NCBI RefSeq assembly: GCF_007827595.1
Contig: NZ_VISR01000005.1
Span: 310,001-374,000 of the forward strand
Direction of reading: 5' to 3'
Source: Streptomyces sp. BK340
GTDB taxonomy: Bacteria > Actinomycetota > Actinomycetes > Streptomycetales > Streptomycetaceae
DNA: 64,000 nucleotides
Positions 37,747 to 46,332 of the stretch are shown here, piece by piece; position 1 is the stretch's first letter; every line of letters starts with the position of its first letter. The position numbers and the translations under genes are program-made. A model generated the notes under the pieces. The model had not been told where the DNA came from. It did not search any database and worked only from the letters and a program-made list of their open reading frames with translations.

Positions 37747-39165
37747 TCAGTCGGGCAGGACCGCGCCGAACGAGTGGCGGCTGCCGAGGCCCAGCGACTG
37801 AGGTGTGAACAGGATCGAGCCGGTTCCGGTGGGGCCGGAAGCCGTGCCCGGCAGGAGGTGGAGGCGGCCGATCTCCCAGGCGGAGGCGACCAGTTCGGCC
37901 CGGCCGTCGCGGTTGAAGTCGCGCAGCAGGACCGAGGCGCCGAGCCAGGCGTCGTTCTCGTCGCCGGGGTCGCCCTCGACGCCGGGCGTGCCGGTGTCGT
38001 ACTGGTGGGCGTTCGCGCCACTGAGGGCGTGCCTGCCGCCGCGCAGGACGGTGACCGCCCCCGCTCTGAAGAGATGGTCGCCGATGACCTCGTCGGGCGC
38101 GCCCACCGCGAGGTCGGCGTAGCCGTCGCCGTCGGTGTCACCGGCCGACACGTCGAAGCCGAAGGAGTCGCCGGACTCGGACGTGCCCGGGACGCCGGCC
38201 GTGTTCTGCGTGAACGAGGTGCCGCTGGTGCTCGGGCCCTGGGAGGTGCCCTTGTAGACCCGGACGGTGCCGCCCTTGCCCGCGTCGGGGAGCCCCACGG
38301 CGAGGTCGCCGTACCCGTCCTTGTCGAAGTCCGCGATCGTGGCGCTCGTGTTCGTCAGGCCGCCCGTGCCGACCAGGCCGATCTTCCGCGGGGGCGCCGT
38401 GGGGCCGCCCGGCCGGCCGCGGTAGAACCAGGCGCGGTTGGTCCAGGTGTCCGAGTCGTAGCCGAGGACGGCGAAGTCGGCCGTGCCGTCCTTGGTGACC
38501 TTGCCGGAGACCACCAGGTCCGGCTTGATGTCCTCGCCGTCGATCGGGTCGAGGTTGGTGGCCGTGCCGTGCGATCCGGACTTCGTGAACGGGCCGCGCA
38601 CGACGTAGACGTGGTCGTCGGTGATCGCGACGACGTCCGGCTTGCCGTCGGCGGTGAAGTCGCCGACCGCGACGTCCTTGGCGAAGCCGCAGTCCTTGCA
38701 CCCCGGGCTCCTGAACGAAGTCCCTTCGCTCAGGCCCGACCTGGAGCCCCACAGGATGGTGAAGGTGCCGCGGTAGGCGCCGTCGTCCTCGCCGGGTGCG
38801 GTGACGACGAGGTCGCCGTAGCCGTCCTTGTTCATGTCCGCCGGGGTGACCTTCGCACCGAAGAAGTCGTTCGTCTCGGCGGTGCCCGCGATGTAGGGGG
38901 TGTTCTGTGTGATCACCGAGCGCTTGGCGGGGTCGGGGCCGTGGGCGGTGCCCCAGACGACCACGACCGCGCCCGCCTCCTTCTTGCCGGCCACGGTGGC
39001 GGTGCGGTCGCCGAGGGCGAGATCGCGGTAGCCGTCGCCGTTGAAGTCGTCCGCGTACTTCGCCGTGGCCGCGGTCGCCGGCGCGGCCAGCGCCAGCGGT
39101 GCCGGGCCGGAGGCCAGCAGCGCGGCGGCCAGCAGGAAGGTGCGCTTGCGCAAGGTGTCTCCCAC
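37747..39165 (-). CDS. Secreted FG-GAP repeat protein, tandem paralogue
   Basis: A 472-residue protein of the same design as the next gene: signal peptide RKRTFLLAAALLASGPAPLA, then blades DDFNGDGYRDLALGD, ADMNKDGYGDLVVTAPGE, GDFTADGKPDVVAI, ADFDKDGYGDLAVGLP, GDTDGDGYADLAVGAPDE and RDFNRDGRAELVASAW. One blade carries an added Cys pair (PGCKDCGFA). The start is GTG at 39165 or, with the GGGAG site better spaced, TTG at 39153. First gene of a two-gene operon that arose by duplication. Confidence 0.88.
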   Translation of the reverse strand: MGDTLRKRTFLLAAALLASGPAPLALAAPATAATAKYADDFNGDGYRDLALGDRTATVAGKKEAGAVVVVWGTAHGPDPAKRSVITQNTPYIAGTAETNDFFGAKVTPADMNKDGYGDLVVTAPGEDDGAYRGTFTILWGSRSGLSEGTSFRSPGCKDCGFAKDVAVGDFTADGKPDVVAITDDHVYVVRGPFTKSGSHGTATNLDPIDGEDIKPDLVVSGKVTKDGTADFAVLGYDSDTWTNRAWFYRGRPGGPTAPPRKIGLVGTGGLTNTSATIADFDKDGYGDLAVGLPDAGKGGTVRVYKGTSQGPSTSGTSFTQNTAGVPGTSESGDSFGFDVSAGDTDGDGYADLAVGAPDEVIGDHLFRAGAVTVLRGGRHALSGANAHQYDTGTPGVEGDPGDENDAWLGASVLLRDFNRDGRAELVASAWEIGRLHLLPGTASGPTGTGSILFTPQSLGLGSRHSFGAVLPD

Positions 39166-39341
39166 AGTCGGGGTGGATCCCGGGCGCCAGGGTGGCGCGC
39201 GATCAGGAGACCATCGGCAACAGGCAAGGGTTGTACGTGAGTTCGGTTAATTCTTGGGGCCTTCGGGGCGGGTGATGCACTTGCTGCCGACCGGGTGGTG
39301 ACTCGGGCTACCCGTCCACAGGTTGTGGACGTCGACGGGAA

Positions 39342-40157
39342 TCACCCCGGTCGGCGGCCGATCGCCAGCAGATGGGAACTTGCCGCGAGCAGGTCGGGGT
39401 AGGGCTCGGCCATGCGTGCGGCGGCCAGCGCCGAATCGAACATGGGTGAGCCGATGAGTGATTCGCCGGTGTGCCGTTCGGTCGCGGCCAGGAGTGACCA
39501 GGCCGGGCCCTCGACGCCGTACACCTCGGCGCCGCCGAATCCGGCTGCTGCCACTTCGTCCCGCAGTTGCTCACCGCTGTGGAAGTACGCCGAGGTGAAC
39601 GCCTTCTTCCCGTCGTGGGTCTGCGTGGCCAGGATGCCGCTGATGCTCTTCTCCATCGGCTCCTTGTGGAGGTGCGCGAAGGCGGTGTGTTCGAACAGGG
39701 AGGCGTACCGGTTGATCCCGGCCGCTGCCAGGAGCCCTCCCGGCCTGAGCACGCGGTATGCCTCGGCAAGGGCCTGGTCCCGGTCTGCGCGGTCGAGCAG
39801 GTGGTACAGCGGGCCAAGCACCAGAACCACGTCGTAGGACGCATTCGCAGCGGTCAACTGCCGCGCGTCGCCCAGCTCTACGGAAGCCCCGGTTCGCTCG
39901 GCCTGCTCGATGTGGCGGGGGATCGGATCGACGAGGTGCACGGCGTAGCCGTCCTCGACGAGCCACCGTGCGTGGGCGCCCGGCCCGCCGCCGACGTCGA
40001 GGATCCTGGCGGGTGGCTCGGGGAGGTATCGGCGCAGCAACTCCTGCGTGCGTACCATCTCCAGACGCCCGTCGGCCGTGCCGGCCAACCGGTCCGCCTC
40101 GTCGATGGTCTCGCTGTAGAACCTCACGATCTCCGGCGCTACCTCAGGGCTCGTCAT
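39342..40157 (-). CDS. SAM-dependent methyltransferase
   Basis: A 271-residue class I methyltransferase: motif I ARILDVGGGPGAHARWLVED, then VHLVDPIPRHIEQAE, motif SYDVVLVLGPLYHLLDRADR and VLRPGGLLAAAGINRYASLF. The GPLYHL signature after the acidic loop is typical of small-molecule methyltransferases in actinobacteria. The ATG at 40157 faces the GntR gene at 40213 across 55 bases that contain a palindromic operator (40182-40193), so it is probably controlled by that regulator. Substrate unknown. Confidence 0.87.
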   Translation of the reverse strand: MTSPEVAPEIVRFYSETIDEADRLAGTADGRLEMVRTQELLRRYLPEPPARILDVGGGPGAHARWLVEDGYAVHLVDPIPRHIEQAERTGASVELGDARQLTAANASYDVVLVLGPLYHLLDRADRDQALAEAYRVLRPGGLLAAAGINRYASLFEHTAFAHLHKEPMEKSISGILATQTHDGKKAFTSAYFHSGEQLRDEVAAAGFGGAEVYGVEGPAWSLLAATERHTGESLIGSPMFDSALAAARMAEPYPDLLAASSHLLAIGRRPG

Positions 40158-40181
40158 ACGGGCATTGTGGAGGCTCACCGG

Positions 40182-40193
40182 TGGACCAGTCCA
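40182..40193. promoter_or_regulatory. Palindromic operator TGGACCAGTCCA
   Basis: A 12-bp near-perfect palindrome in the 55-base gap between the divergent methyltransferase and GntR genes. It matches the palindrome TGGACCGGTCCA at 40969-40980 downstream of gntR in 11 of 12 positions. The sites flank the regulator gene on both sides and are probably its operators. Confidence 0.75.
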
Positions 40194-40212
40194 GTGATCG
40201 GAAGTGCGCACC

Positions 40213-40932
40213 ATGCCGTTGTTGAAGTACGAGCAGATCGCCGAAGATCTGCGCACCCGGATCGCGAACGGCGAGTTCGGCCCGGGGGACCTGCTGCCTT
40301 CGGGTCGCGACCTCGCCGAGCAGTGGGGTGTCTCGCGAGCCACTGTCGTCAAGGCCTACGACGTGTTGCGCAACGACGGCCTGGTGGTGGCCCGCCAGGG
40401 TTCCGGCTTCACGGTCTCGGAAACCCCGATCGCCCGACCGGCAGGCAGGCGCCGCGCGGGCTCCACGCGAGTGTCGGGCGGTGCTCCGTACCGGCGCCTG
40501 GGCACCCCGGACCGCATCGTGCCGCCTCCGCGCGTCGCCGAGGCCCTGGGACTCGACGCCGATGAGGAGGCGCTGCGCCGCGTACGGCTGGTGCTGCTCG
40601 AAGACGGAGCACCGCACAGCCTCGTGACGGCCTGGTTCCCGCTGCCGATCGCCGACGCCTCACCTCGGCTCGCGATGAAGGGGCCTATCCCCGAGGGCAC
40701 CACGCATTACGTGCGTCGCCAGACCGGCCGAACGCCGGCAGAGGGAGTTGACATCACCACGGTTCGCCTAGCCACGGACGAGGAGGCGCAGCTTCTGCAA
40801 GTGGAACAGCCGACGGCCGTGGCGGTCGTGCTGCACACAGCCTTCGATCAGGATCGCAAGCAACTGGTGTGCGAGGAGGGTGTGACGGCGTCGCACGTAT
40901 TCGAACAGATCGACAATTACCCAATGCAGTAA
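40213..40932 (+). CDS. GntR-family regulator with UTRA ligand domain
   Basis: A 239-residue repressor-type protein. The wHTH is KYEQIAEDLRTRIANGEFGP, LLPSGRDLAEQWGVSRATVV and NDGLVVARQGSGFTV. After a basic linker comes a UTRA-like domain (LDADEEALRRVRLVLLEDGA, PHSLVTAWFPLPIADASPRL, HYVRRQTGRTPAEGVDITTV). ATG 40213 is chosen; GTG 40204 is in frame. It resembles the HutC subfamily. Matching palindromes lie just upstream and just downstream, so it should control itself, the divergent methyltransferase and the gene at 41122. Confidence 0.88.
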   Translation: MPLLKYEQIAEDLRTRIANGEFGPGDLLPSGRDLAEQWGVSRATVVKAYDVLRNDGLVVARQGSGFTVSETPIARPAGRRRAGSTRVSGGAPYRRLGTPDRIVPPPRVAEALGLDADEEALRRVRLVLLEDGAPHSLVTAWFPLPIADASPRLAMKGPIPEGTTHYVRRQTGRTPAEGVDITTVRLATDEEAQLLQVEQPTAVAVVLHTAFDQDRKQLVCEEGVTASHVFEQIDNYPMQ

Positions 40933-40968
40933 GCGAACTGACGCTCCAACTCATCCGAGTGGCTTGAC

Positions 40969-40996
40969 TGGACCGGTCCACCGGTCCAATCTCTAG
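40969..40996. promoter_or_regulatory. Overlapping GntR-type operators TGGACCGGTCCA
   Basis: TGGACCGGTCCA is a perfect palindrome at 40969-40980. Immediately following CCGGTCCA adds a second, overlapping half-site (GGTCCACCGGTCC). TTGACT just upstream could be a -35 box. It lies 140 bases before the gene at 41122 and repeats the operator at 40182. Confidence 0.72.
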
Positions 40997-41121
40997 GTGG
41001 TGCTGCTCGGTCGTGCCAAGTGGTTCCCACGCGGCATGTCCGGCCGGTCGGCATGAACAACCCAGGCGACTGCGTGAGCAGCCTTGGGGCGCGGCCAACG
41101 CTGTGAAGGAGCGTCGACACC

Positions 41122-41697
41122 GTGAAACCCACCGTTGAACCGGGAGCCGCGGCACTGCACCCGGTCGAACGCGAGCCCGGCATGCTCGTGCGCCCCGGCG
41201 CGGACCGGAGACTGGCCGTCGAACACTGGCTGCTGTCAGCCCACCCCGCCCCCGAGCAGGCCCGTCTGGAGTGGCAGGAGCAGAAAGTGGCGCTGCTGCC
41301 CCTGGGAACCCTGTTCTCCGCCGTACGGATCCCCGGCCGTCTGGTCTTCGCCGCAGCCGGGACGGCCGAGTTCGGTGAAGTGGACGCGTTCCTGGACGAT
41401 GCCCTCGACGGTGGTCCGGTCATCTGTGACCCTCGCGGGTTGCGGTACTACGCGCTGGTTCCGGTGCGCGTGCCGATCACCTGGCGCCAGGCGGCGGACG
41501 AGTGGCGGGCGACAGCCGCCGTGGAACTCCTCGGCTGCGGAACCTACTTGGGCGTGCCCCGCGTGACCGAGGTGGACTTCGATCCGTGGGCCTGCGTCTC
41601 GTACTGGTGCGTGCCGATGTCCACCGCGCTCTGCGCGCCCCTGAGGGTGGCCCGGCTGATCACAGCCGGACAGCACGTGATGGCAGAAGAGCAGTAA
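41122..41697 (+). CDS. Primase-polymerase-like hypothetical protein
   Basis: A 191-residue soluble protein. PVICDPRGLRYYALVPVRVP, ELLGCGTYLGVPRVTE and the surrounding pattern are similar to the N-terminal part of actinobacterial proteins annotated as bifunctional DNA primase/polymerase, often linked to GntR genes in integrated plasmids. Catalytic acidic residues are not obvious, so this is probably a regulatory or structural relative. The start is GTG at 41122 with GAAGGAG upstream. It is preceded by the GntR operator and may be a remnant cargo gene of an integrative element. No integrase or att site is visible. Confidence 0.6.
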   Translation: MKPTVEPGAAALHPVEREPGMLVRPGADRRLAVEHWLLSAHPAPEQARLEWQEQKVALLPLGTLFSAVRIPGRLVFAAAGTAEFGEVDAFLDDALDGGPVICDPRGLRYYALVPVRVPITWRQAADEWRATAAVELLGCGTYLGVPRVTEVDFDPWACVSYWCVPMSTALCAPLRVARLITAGQHVMAEEQ

Positions 41698-41712
41698 CCG
41701 TGCCGTAAAGCC

Positions 41713-42702
41713 TCACCGCTCCCGCGCGAACTCCCGCATCCCCTCCTCGAAGGTCACCTCCGGCTTCCAGCCCAGGTCCGCCCGCAGGCGGGACGAGTCC
41801 GCCGTGATGTGCCGTACGTCGCCCAGCCGGTACTCGCCGGTGATCAGCGGTCCGGGGCCGTGGCAGGCGGTGGACAGGGCGTGGGCGAGCTCGCCGACCG
41901 TGCGGGGGTCGCCGCTGCCGGTGTTGTACGCCGTGAGCGTTCCGGGGCGCGGCTCGGCCTCCAGCGCGCTGACGTTGGCGGTGGCCACGTCCCGGACGTG
42001 CACGAAGTCCCGGCGCTGGCGGCCGTCCTCGAACACGCGCGGGGGCTCGCCGCGTTCCAGGGCCGAGCGGAAGAAGGAGGCGACCCCGGCGTACGGGGTG
42101 TTCCGCGGCATGCGGGGGCCGTAGACGTTGTGGTAGCGCAGGGAGACCGCCGTGCCGTCCGTGCAGCGGGCCCAGGCGGCGGACAGGTGTTCCTGGGCGA
42201 GCTTGGTGGCCGCGTACACGTTGCGCGGGTCGGCCGGGGCGTCCTCGGTGACCAGGCCGGGGGTCAGCTCGGTTCCGCAGCGGGGGCAGCGCGGGTCGAA
42301 GCGGCCGGCGGCCAGGTCGGCGGCGGCCCGGGGGCCGGGACGTACGACACCGTGCACGGGACAGTCGTGGCGGCCCTCCCCGTAGACCACCATCGACCCG
42401 GCCAGCACCAGCCGCCGTACACCCGCCTCGGCCATCGCGGCGAGCAGCACGGCGGTGCCCAGGTCGTTGCGGGAGACGTACTCGGCGGCGTCCGCGACGC
42501 CGTTGCCGAGGCCCACCATGGCCGCCTGATGGCAGACCGCGTCCACGCCGGACAGGGCAGCGGCGACGGCCGACGGGTTGCGCACGTCGGCGCCGGGAGC
42601 GTCCCGGACGTCGTACACGACCGGCTCGTGCCCGCGCGCCCGGAGCGCGTCGACGACATGGGACCCGATGAACCCGGCACCGCCGGTGACCAGTACACGC
42701 AT
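41713..42702 (-). CDS. NAD-dependent nucleotide-sugar epimerase with Cys/His insert
   Basis: A 329-residue extended SDR. NAD-binding VLVTGGAGFIGSHVVDALRA; active site region LVLAGSMVVYGEGRHDCPVH and Tyr-x-x-x-Lys in NVYAATKLAQEHLSAAWAR; late GDVRHITADSSRLRADLGWK. Between the active-site strand and the YxxxK helix is an insert with CPVH and DPRCPRCGTELTPG, a C-x2-C zinc-ribbon-like pair plus CxxH, unusual in the family. It probably makes a sugar nucleotide for surface glycans, in keeping with the cluster at 28.8-34.3 kb. ATG 42702. Confidence 0.88.
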   Translation of the reverse strand: MRVLVTGGAGFIGSHVVDALRARGHEPVVYDVRDAPGADVRNPSAVAAALSGVDAVCHQAAMVGLGNGVADAAEYVSRNDLGTAVLLAAMAEAGVRRLVLAGSMVVYGEGRHDCPVHGVVRPGPRAAADLAAGRFDPRCPRCGTELTPGLVTEDAPADPRNVYAATKLAQEHLSAAWARCTDGTAVSLRYHNVYGPRMPRNTPYAGVASFFRSALERGEPPRVFEDGRQRRDFVHVRDVATANVSALEAEPRPGTLTAYNTGSGDPRTVGELAHALSTACHGPGPLITGEYRLGDVRHITADSSRLRADLGWKPEVTFEEGMREFARER

Positions 42703-42776
42703 ACGGCCACGCTAGGTCCGCGACCCGCCCGCGGCCGGGTGCGACGGGCGGTACGTCACCCCTCCGTAAGGACTGC

Positions 42777-43835
42777 TCAGAGCGGCTTCGCGGGCCAGTC
42801 CAGCAGGCGGGCGCCGATCACCGCCGTCTGCAGCGGGTAGCGGTGGGCCGGGTCTGCCGGGTCGGCGCCGGTCAGCTTGTGGATGCGCTCCAGGCGGTAG
42901 GTCAGGGCGCGCACGCTGAGCGAGAGCCGGCGGGCGGCCTCGGCGGCCACACAGCCGGAGTCGAAGTACGCGGTGAGGGTGTCCAGCAGCGGCTGCGGCC
43001 CGCCGCGGGCGGCGGTGAGCGGGCCGAGGGTGTGCGAGACCAGGTCGGCCATCGCCTGCCGGTCGCGGGCGAGCACCGGGTACACGAGCAGGTCCGCGGC
43101 GCGCAGCAGCGGCTGGTCCAGGTCGAGCCGCCCGGCCATCTCCAGTGTGGTGAGGGCCTCTTCGTACGACTGCACGACCCCGCCGGGGCCGTGCTGCGGG
43201 CGGCCGACCGCGACCCGGCAGCCCTCGGCCGCCGCGTACGCCTGCTTGGCGAAGTAGGTCAGGACGTCGTCCTCGTCGCCGGGCGCGACGCACAGCAGCC
43301 GGCCGTTCTTGGTGGTGAGCAGGATGCTGCGGGCGTCGAAGCGGGCCAGGACGGCCCGTTCCACCTGGCGGGTCACCGGATGGCCCTCGTGGTACGGCAC
43401 CGGGCCCTCGGCGACGGCGACCGCGTGTGCCCGGGACATCCTGAGGCCGAACCGTTCGGCGCGCTCGGCGATGCGGCCGAGATCGCTGCGGCCGTAGAGC
43501 AGGTCGTCGATGAACTCCCGGCGCACGGCCTCCTCGTGGCGCACCGCGAGCCGCTGGGCGCGCTCGTATCCCTCGGCGAAGGCGTCGACCGCCTGCTGCA
43601 AGGCGGCCAGCGTGCAGTCGGCCGAGCCGGGCGTGCCGGGCCAGGCGGCGCGGGCCGCGGCCAGGTGGGCGACGACCAGGGCGCGCAGTCCGTGGCCGGA
43701 CTCGGCGGCCTGCTCGCCCAGGGCGCGGCGCGCGGCCAGCTCCTCCCGGGTCAGCCGGCGGCCGGTGGCCGCGACCTCGGCCAGCATGTCTGCGTAGCCG
43801 TCCAAATAGTGCTCGGGTATCGCCTGTTCGGTCAC
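42777..43835 (-). CDS. PucR/CdaR-type transcriptional regulator
   Basis: A 352-residue DNA-binding protein with an N-terminal helical sensor (YADMLAEVAATGRRLTREEL, ALVVAHLAAARAAWPGTPGS), a GGDEF-like middle domain (FGLRMSRAHAVAVAEGPVPY, ILLTTKNGRLLCVAPGDEDD) and the C-terminal PucR HTH (LLDTLTAYFDSGCVAAEAAR, RLSLSVRALTYRLERIHKLT). Such proteins often regulate purine or diacid use. The start ATG 43835 lies just after a GGGGAC tandem repeat. Divergent from the flotillin gene by 248 bases. Confidence 0.87.
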   Translation of the reverse strand: MTEQAIPEHYLDGYADMLAEVAATGRRLTREELAARRALGEQAAESGHGLRALVVAHLAAARAAWPGTPGSADCTLAALQQAVDAFAEGYERAQRLAVRHEEAVRREFIDDLLYGRSDLGRIAERAERFGLRMSRAHAVAVAEGPVPYHEGHPVTRQVERAVLARFDARSILLTTKNGRLLCVAPGDEDDVLTYFAKQAYAAAEGCRVAVGRPQHGPGGVVQSYEEALTTLEMAGRLDLDQPLLRAADLLVYPVLARDRQAMADLVSHTLGPLTAARGGPQPLLDTLTAYFDSGCVAAEAARRLSLSVRALTYRLERIHKLTGADPADPAHRYPLQTAVIGARLLDWPAKPL

Positions 43836-43837
43836 GC

Positions 43838-44083
43838 CGTCCCCGTCCCCGTCCCCGTCCCCCGTGATCTTGACGCGCCGGTGACGGTTTCCTGGCGTCT
43901 CTCCGGCACCGAGACATTATGGAACGCTGCCGGAAACCGGCAATGCGCGGGCTCGCGCCCCTCGTGCACCATCACGGGACGGGGGAGCACCACGGATGGT
44001 TCAGGTGCCGGACATCGAACAGGTGTCCGGCACCTGCGCCGGGCTCTTCCGTCTTCATCGTCTGACGCACAAGGACGTATGCC
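43838..44083. promoter_or_regulatory. Divergent promoter region of PucR and flotillin genes with inverted repeats
   Basis: Holds three structures. (i) A GGGGAC tandem repeat (minus strand) at 43838-43861, just before the PucR start. (ii) TGCCGG-AAA-CCGGCA at 43928-43942, a perfect inverted repeat in an operator-like place. (iii) A 12-bp perfect stem AGGTGCCGGACA (44003-44014) with TGTCCGGCACCT (44024-44035) and a 9-base loop, 49 bases before the flotillin start. GACATTATGG near 43912-43921 is the best -10-like sequence. Confidence 0.6.
44003..44035 (+). promoter_or_regulatory. Leader hairpin/operator upstream of the flotillin gene
   Basis: A perfect 12-bp inverted repeat with a 9-base loop (AGGTGCCGGACA ... 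TGTCCGGCACCT), placed 49 bases before the ATG of the SPFH gene. In RNA it would be a stable hairpin in the 5' leader; in DNA a 33-bp operator. No U-tract follows. Confidence 0.65.
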
Positions 44084-46204
44084 ATGGAAGCGCTCGGCGT
44101 GCTGGTCGCCGTCTGTCTCGTCGTCGTACTGCTCGCGCTGTTCTCCTTCTCCCGGCTGTACCGCAAGGTGGACCAGGGCCGGGCGCTGATCGTGTCCAAG
44201 ACGCGCAAGGTGGACGTGACGTTCACCGGGCAGGTCGTGCTGCCGGTGCTGCACAAGGCCGAGATCATGGACATCTCGGTGAAGACGATCGAGATCAGCC
44301 GTTCCGGCCGGGACGGGCTGATCTGCCGGGACAACATCCGCGCCGACATCCGCATCTCGTTCTTCGTCAAGGTCAACAAGACCGAGGCGGACGTCATCAA
44401 GGTCGCCCAGAACGTCGGCACCGAGCGCGCCAGCCACCAGGACACGCTGCAGGAGCTGTTCCACGCGAAGTTCTCCGAGGCGCTGAAGACCGTCGGCAAG
44501 CAGATGGACTTCACCGACCTGTACACCAAGCGCGAGGAACTGCGCTACCACATCATCGAGTTGATCGGTGTCGACCTCAACGGCTACCACCTCGAGGACG
44601 CGGCGATCGACTACCTGGAGCAGACGCCGCTCACCCAGCTCGACCCGGCCAACGTCCTCGACGCCCAGGGCATCCGGAAGATCACCGAGCTGACGGCGGT
44701 CGAGCACGTGCGCACCAACGAGGCGCAGCGCAACGAGCAGAAGGAGATCACCCGGCAGAACGTCGACGCCCGCGAGGCCATCCTGGAGCTGGAGCGGCGG
44801 CAGGCGGACGCGGAGATCAAGCAGAAGCGGGAGATCGAGACGTCCCGGGCCCGCGAGGAGGCCGAGACCGCGCGGGTCATGGAGGAGGAGCGGCTGCGTG
44901 CGCAGGGCGCCTTCCTGCGCACCGAGGAACAGCTGGGCGTGCAGCGGGAGAACCAGGCCCGCGAGGTCGCGGTCGCCGCGAAGAACCGCGAGCGGGTCAT
45001 CGCCGTCGAGAACGAGCGCATCGAGAAGGACCGGATGCTGGAGGTCATCGCCCGGGAACGGGAGACCCAGCTGACCCGGATCGCCGCCGAGAAGGAGGTC
45101 GAGGCGGAGAAGCGGGAGATCGCCGAGGTGATCCGGGAGCGGGTCGCGGTGGACCGCACGGTCGCCGAGCAGGAGGAGTCCATCAAGAAGCTGCGCGCGG
45201 TCGAGCAGGCCGAGCGCGACCGGCAGGCCCTCGTCATCGCCGCCGAGGCCGAGGCGCAGGAGAAGCTGGTCAAGGACATCAAGGCCGCCGAGGCCGCCGA
45301 GCAGGCCGCGACCCACCGCGCCGCCGAGGAACTCACCCTCGCCGAAGCCCGGTTGAAGACCGCCGACCTCGACGCGCGGGCCAAGCTGCGGCTCGCCGAG
45401 GGCGTCCAGGCCGAGGCCGCCGCCGAGGGGCTGGCCGCCGTGCAGGTCCGCGACAAGGAGGCCGAGGTCATCGAGAAGTCCGGCCGGGCCGAGGCGCAGG
45501 CCACCGAGGCACGGCTGCGCGCGGAGGCCGAGGGCACGCAGGCCAAGGCGCTCGCCGAGGCCGAGGGCGCGCGGGCGGCGGCGGAGGCCACCGGGGCGCG
45601 GCTGAAGGCCGAGGCGGAGGGCGCCCGGGCGAAGGCCCTCGCGGAGGCCACCGGCATCGGCGAGAAGCTGAAGGCCGAGGCGGCCGGCCTCACCGAGAAG
45701 GCCGCGGCGATGGCAGCCCTGGACGAGGCCTCGCGCGGGCACGAGGAGTACCGGCTGCGGCTGCAGGCGGAGAAGGAGATCCGGCTGGCCGGCCTGGAGA
45801 CACAGCGCCAGGTGGCCGAGGCCCAGGCCACGGTCCTCGCGACCGGCCTGGAGAACGCCGACATCGACATCGTCGGCGGGGACTCCGTCTTCTTCGACCG
45901 GCTGGTGTCGGCGGTCTCGCTCGGCAAGGGCGTCGACGGCTTCGTCGACAACTCCCGTACGGCACAGGCACTGGCGAAGCCCTGGCTGGACGGCTCGGGC
46001 AGCTTCACCGACGACCTGGGCCGGATCCTCGGCTCCGTCGGTACGGCGGACCTGCAGAACCTGACGGTGTCGGCGCTGCTGATGAAGCTGATGAGGTCCG
46101 GCGGCCCCGAGGCGGGACAGCTGCGGCAACTGCTGGACCGGGCCGGTGAGCTGGGCCTCGCGGACACCCCGCTGACCGCGCTGAACGGTGCCGCCAGGAA
46201 CTGA
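44084..46204 (+). CDS. Flotillin-like SPFH protein with giant coiled coil
   Basis: A 706-residue membrane scaffold. One helix near the N-terminus (LGVLVAVCLVVVLLALFSFS) is followed by an SPFH/prohibitin domain to ~residue 230 (KVDVTFTGQVVLPVLHKAEI, ISVKTIEISRSGRDGLICRD, IIELIGVDLNGYHLEDAAID). Residues ~230-600 form an unbroken, charged, Ala/Glu-rich coiled coil (ERRQADAEIKQKREIETSRA, AEKEVEAEKREIAEVIRERV), twice the length usual for flotillin. A C-terminal domain has DSVFFDRLVSAVSLGKGVDG. It likely forms large oligomeric rings on the membrane. ATG 44084. It is followed 128 bases later by a giant ATPase with which it probably works. There is no NfeD partner. Confidence 0.88.
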   Translation: MEALGVLVAVCLVVVLLALFSFSRLYRKVDQGRALIVSKTRKVDVTFTGQVVLPVLHKAEIMDISVKTIEISRSGRDGLICRDNIRADIRISFFVKVNKTEADVIKVAQNVGTERASHQDTLQELFHAKFSEALKTVGKQMDFTDLYTKREELRYHIIELIGVDLNGYHLEDAAIDYLEQTPLTQLDPANVLDAQGIRKITELTAVEHVRTNEAQRNEQKEITRQNVDAREAILELERRQADAEIKQKREIETSRAREEAETARVMEEERLRAQGAFLRTEEQLGVQRENQAREVAVAAKNRERVIAVENERIEKDRMLEVIARERETQLTRIAAEKEVEAEKREIAEVIRERVAVDRTVAEQEESIKKLRAVEQAERDRQALVIAAEAEAQEKLVKDIKAAEAAEQAATHRAAEELTLAEARLKTADLDARAKLRLAEGVQAEAAAEGLAAVQVRDKEAEVIEKSGRAEAQATEARLRAEAEGTQAKALAEAEGARAAAEATGARLKAEAEGARAKALAEATGIGEKLKAEAAGLTEKAAAMAALDEASRGHEEYRLRLQAEKEIRLAGLETQRQVAEAQATVLATGLENADIDIVGGDSVFFDRLVSAVSLGKGVDGFVDNSRTAQALAKPWLDGSGSFTDDLGRILGSVGTADLQNLTVSALLMKLMRSGGPEAGQLRQLLDRAGELGLADTPLTALNGAARN

Positions 46205-46332
46205 CGGCCCGGTGCCGGGCCGCCGTACGGGGGTCGGCGGCCCGGCAGCCCCGCTCGTCCGCTCGCAGCCTCCGACCCGCAGCCTTTGACCCACAGCCTC
46301 CGCAGCGAGGCCCTTGAAGGGAAGCGCCGTCC

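Noticed and set aside
36436..39240. 934-codon open frame opposite the FG-GAP genes
   Set aside because: Reverse complement of Asp/Gly-rich repeats; no plausible protein features.
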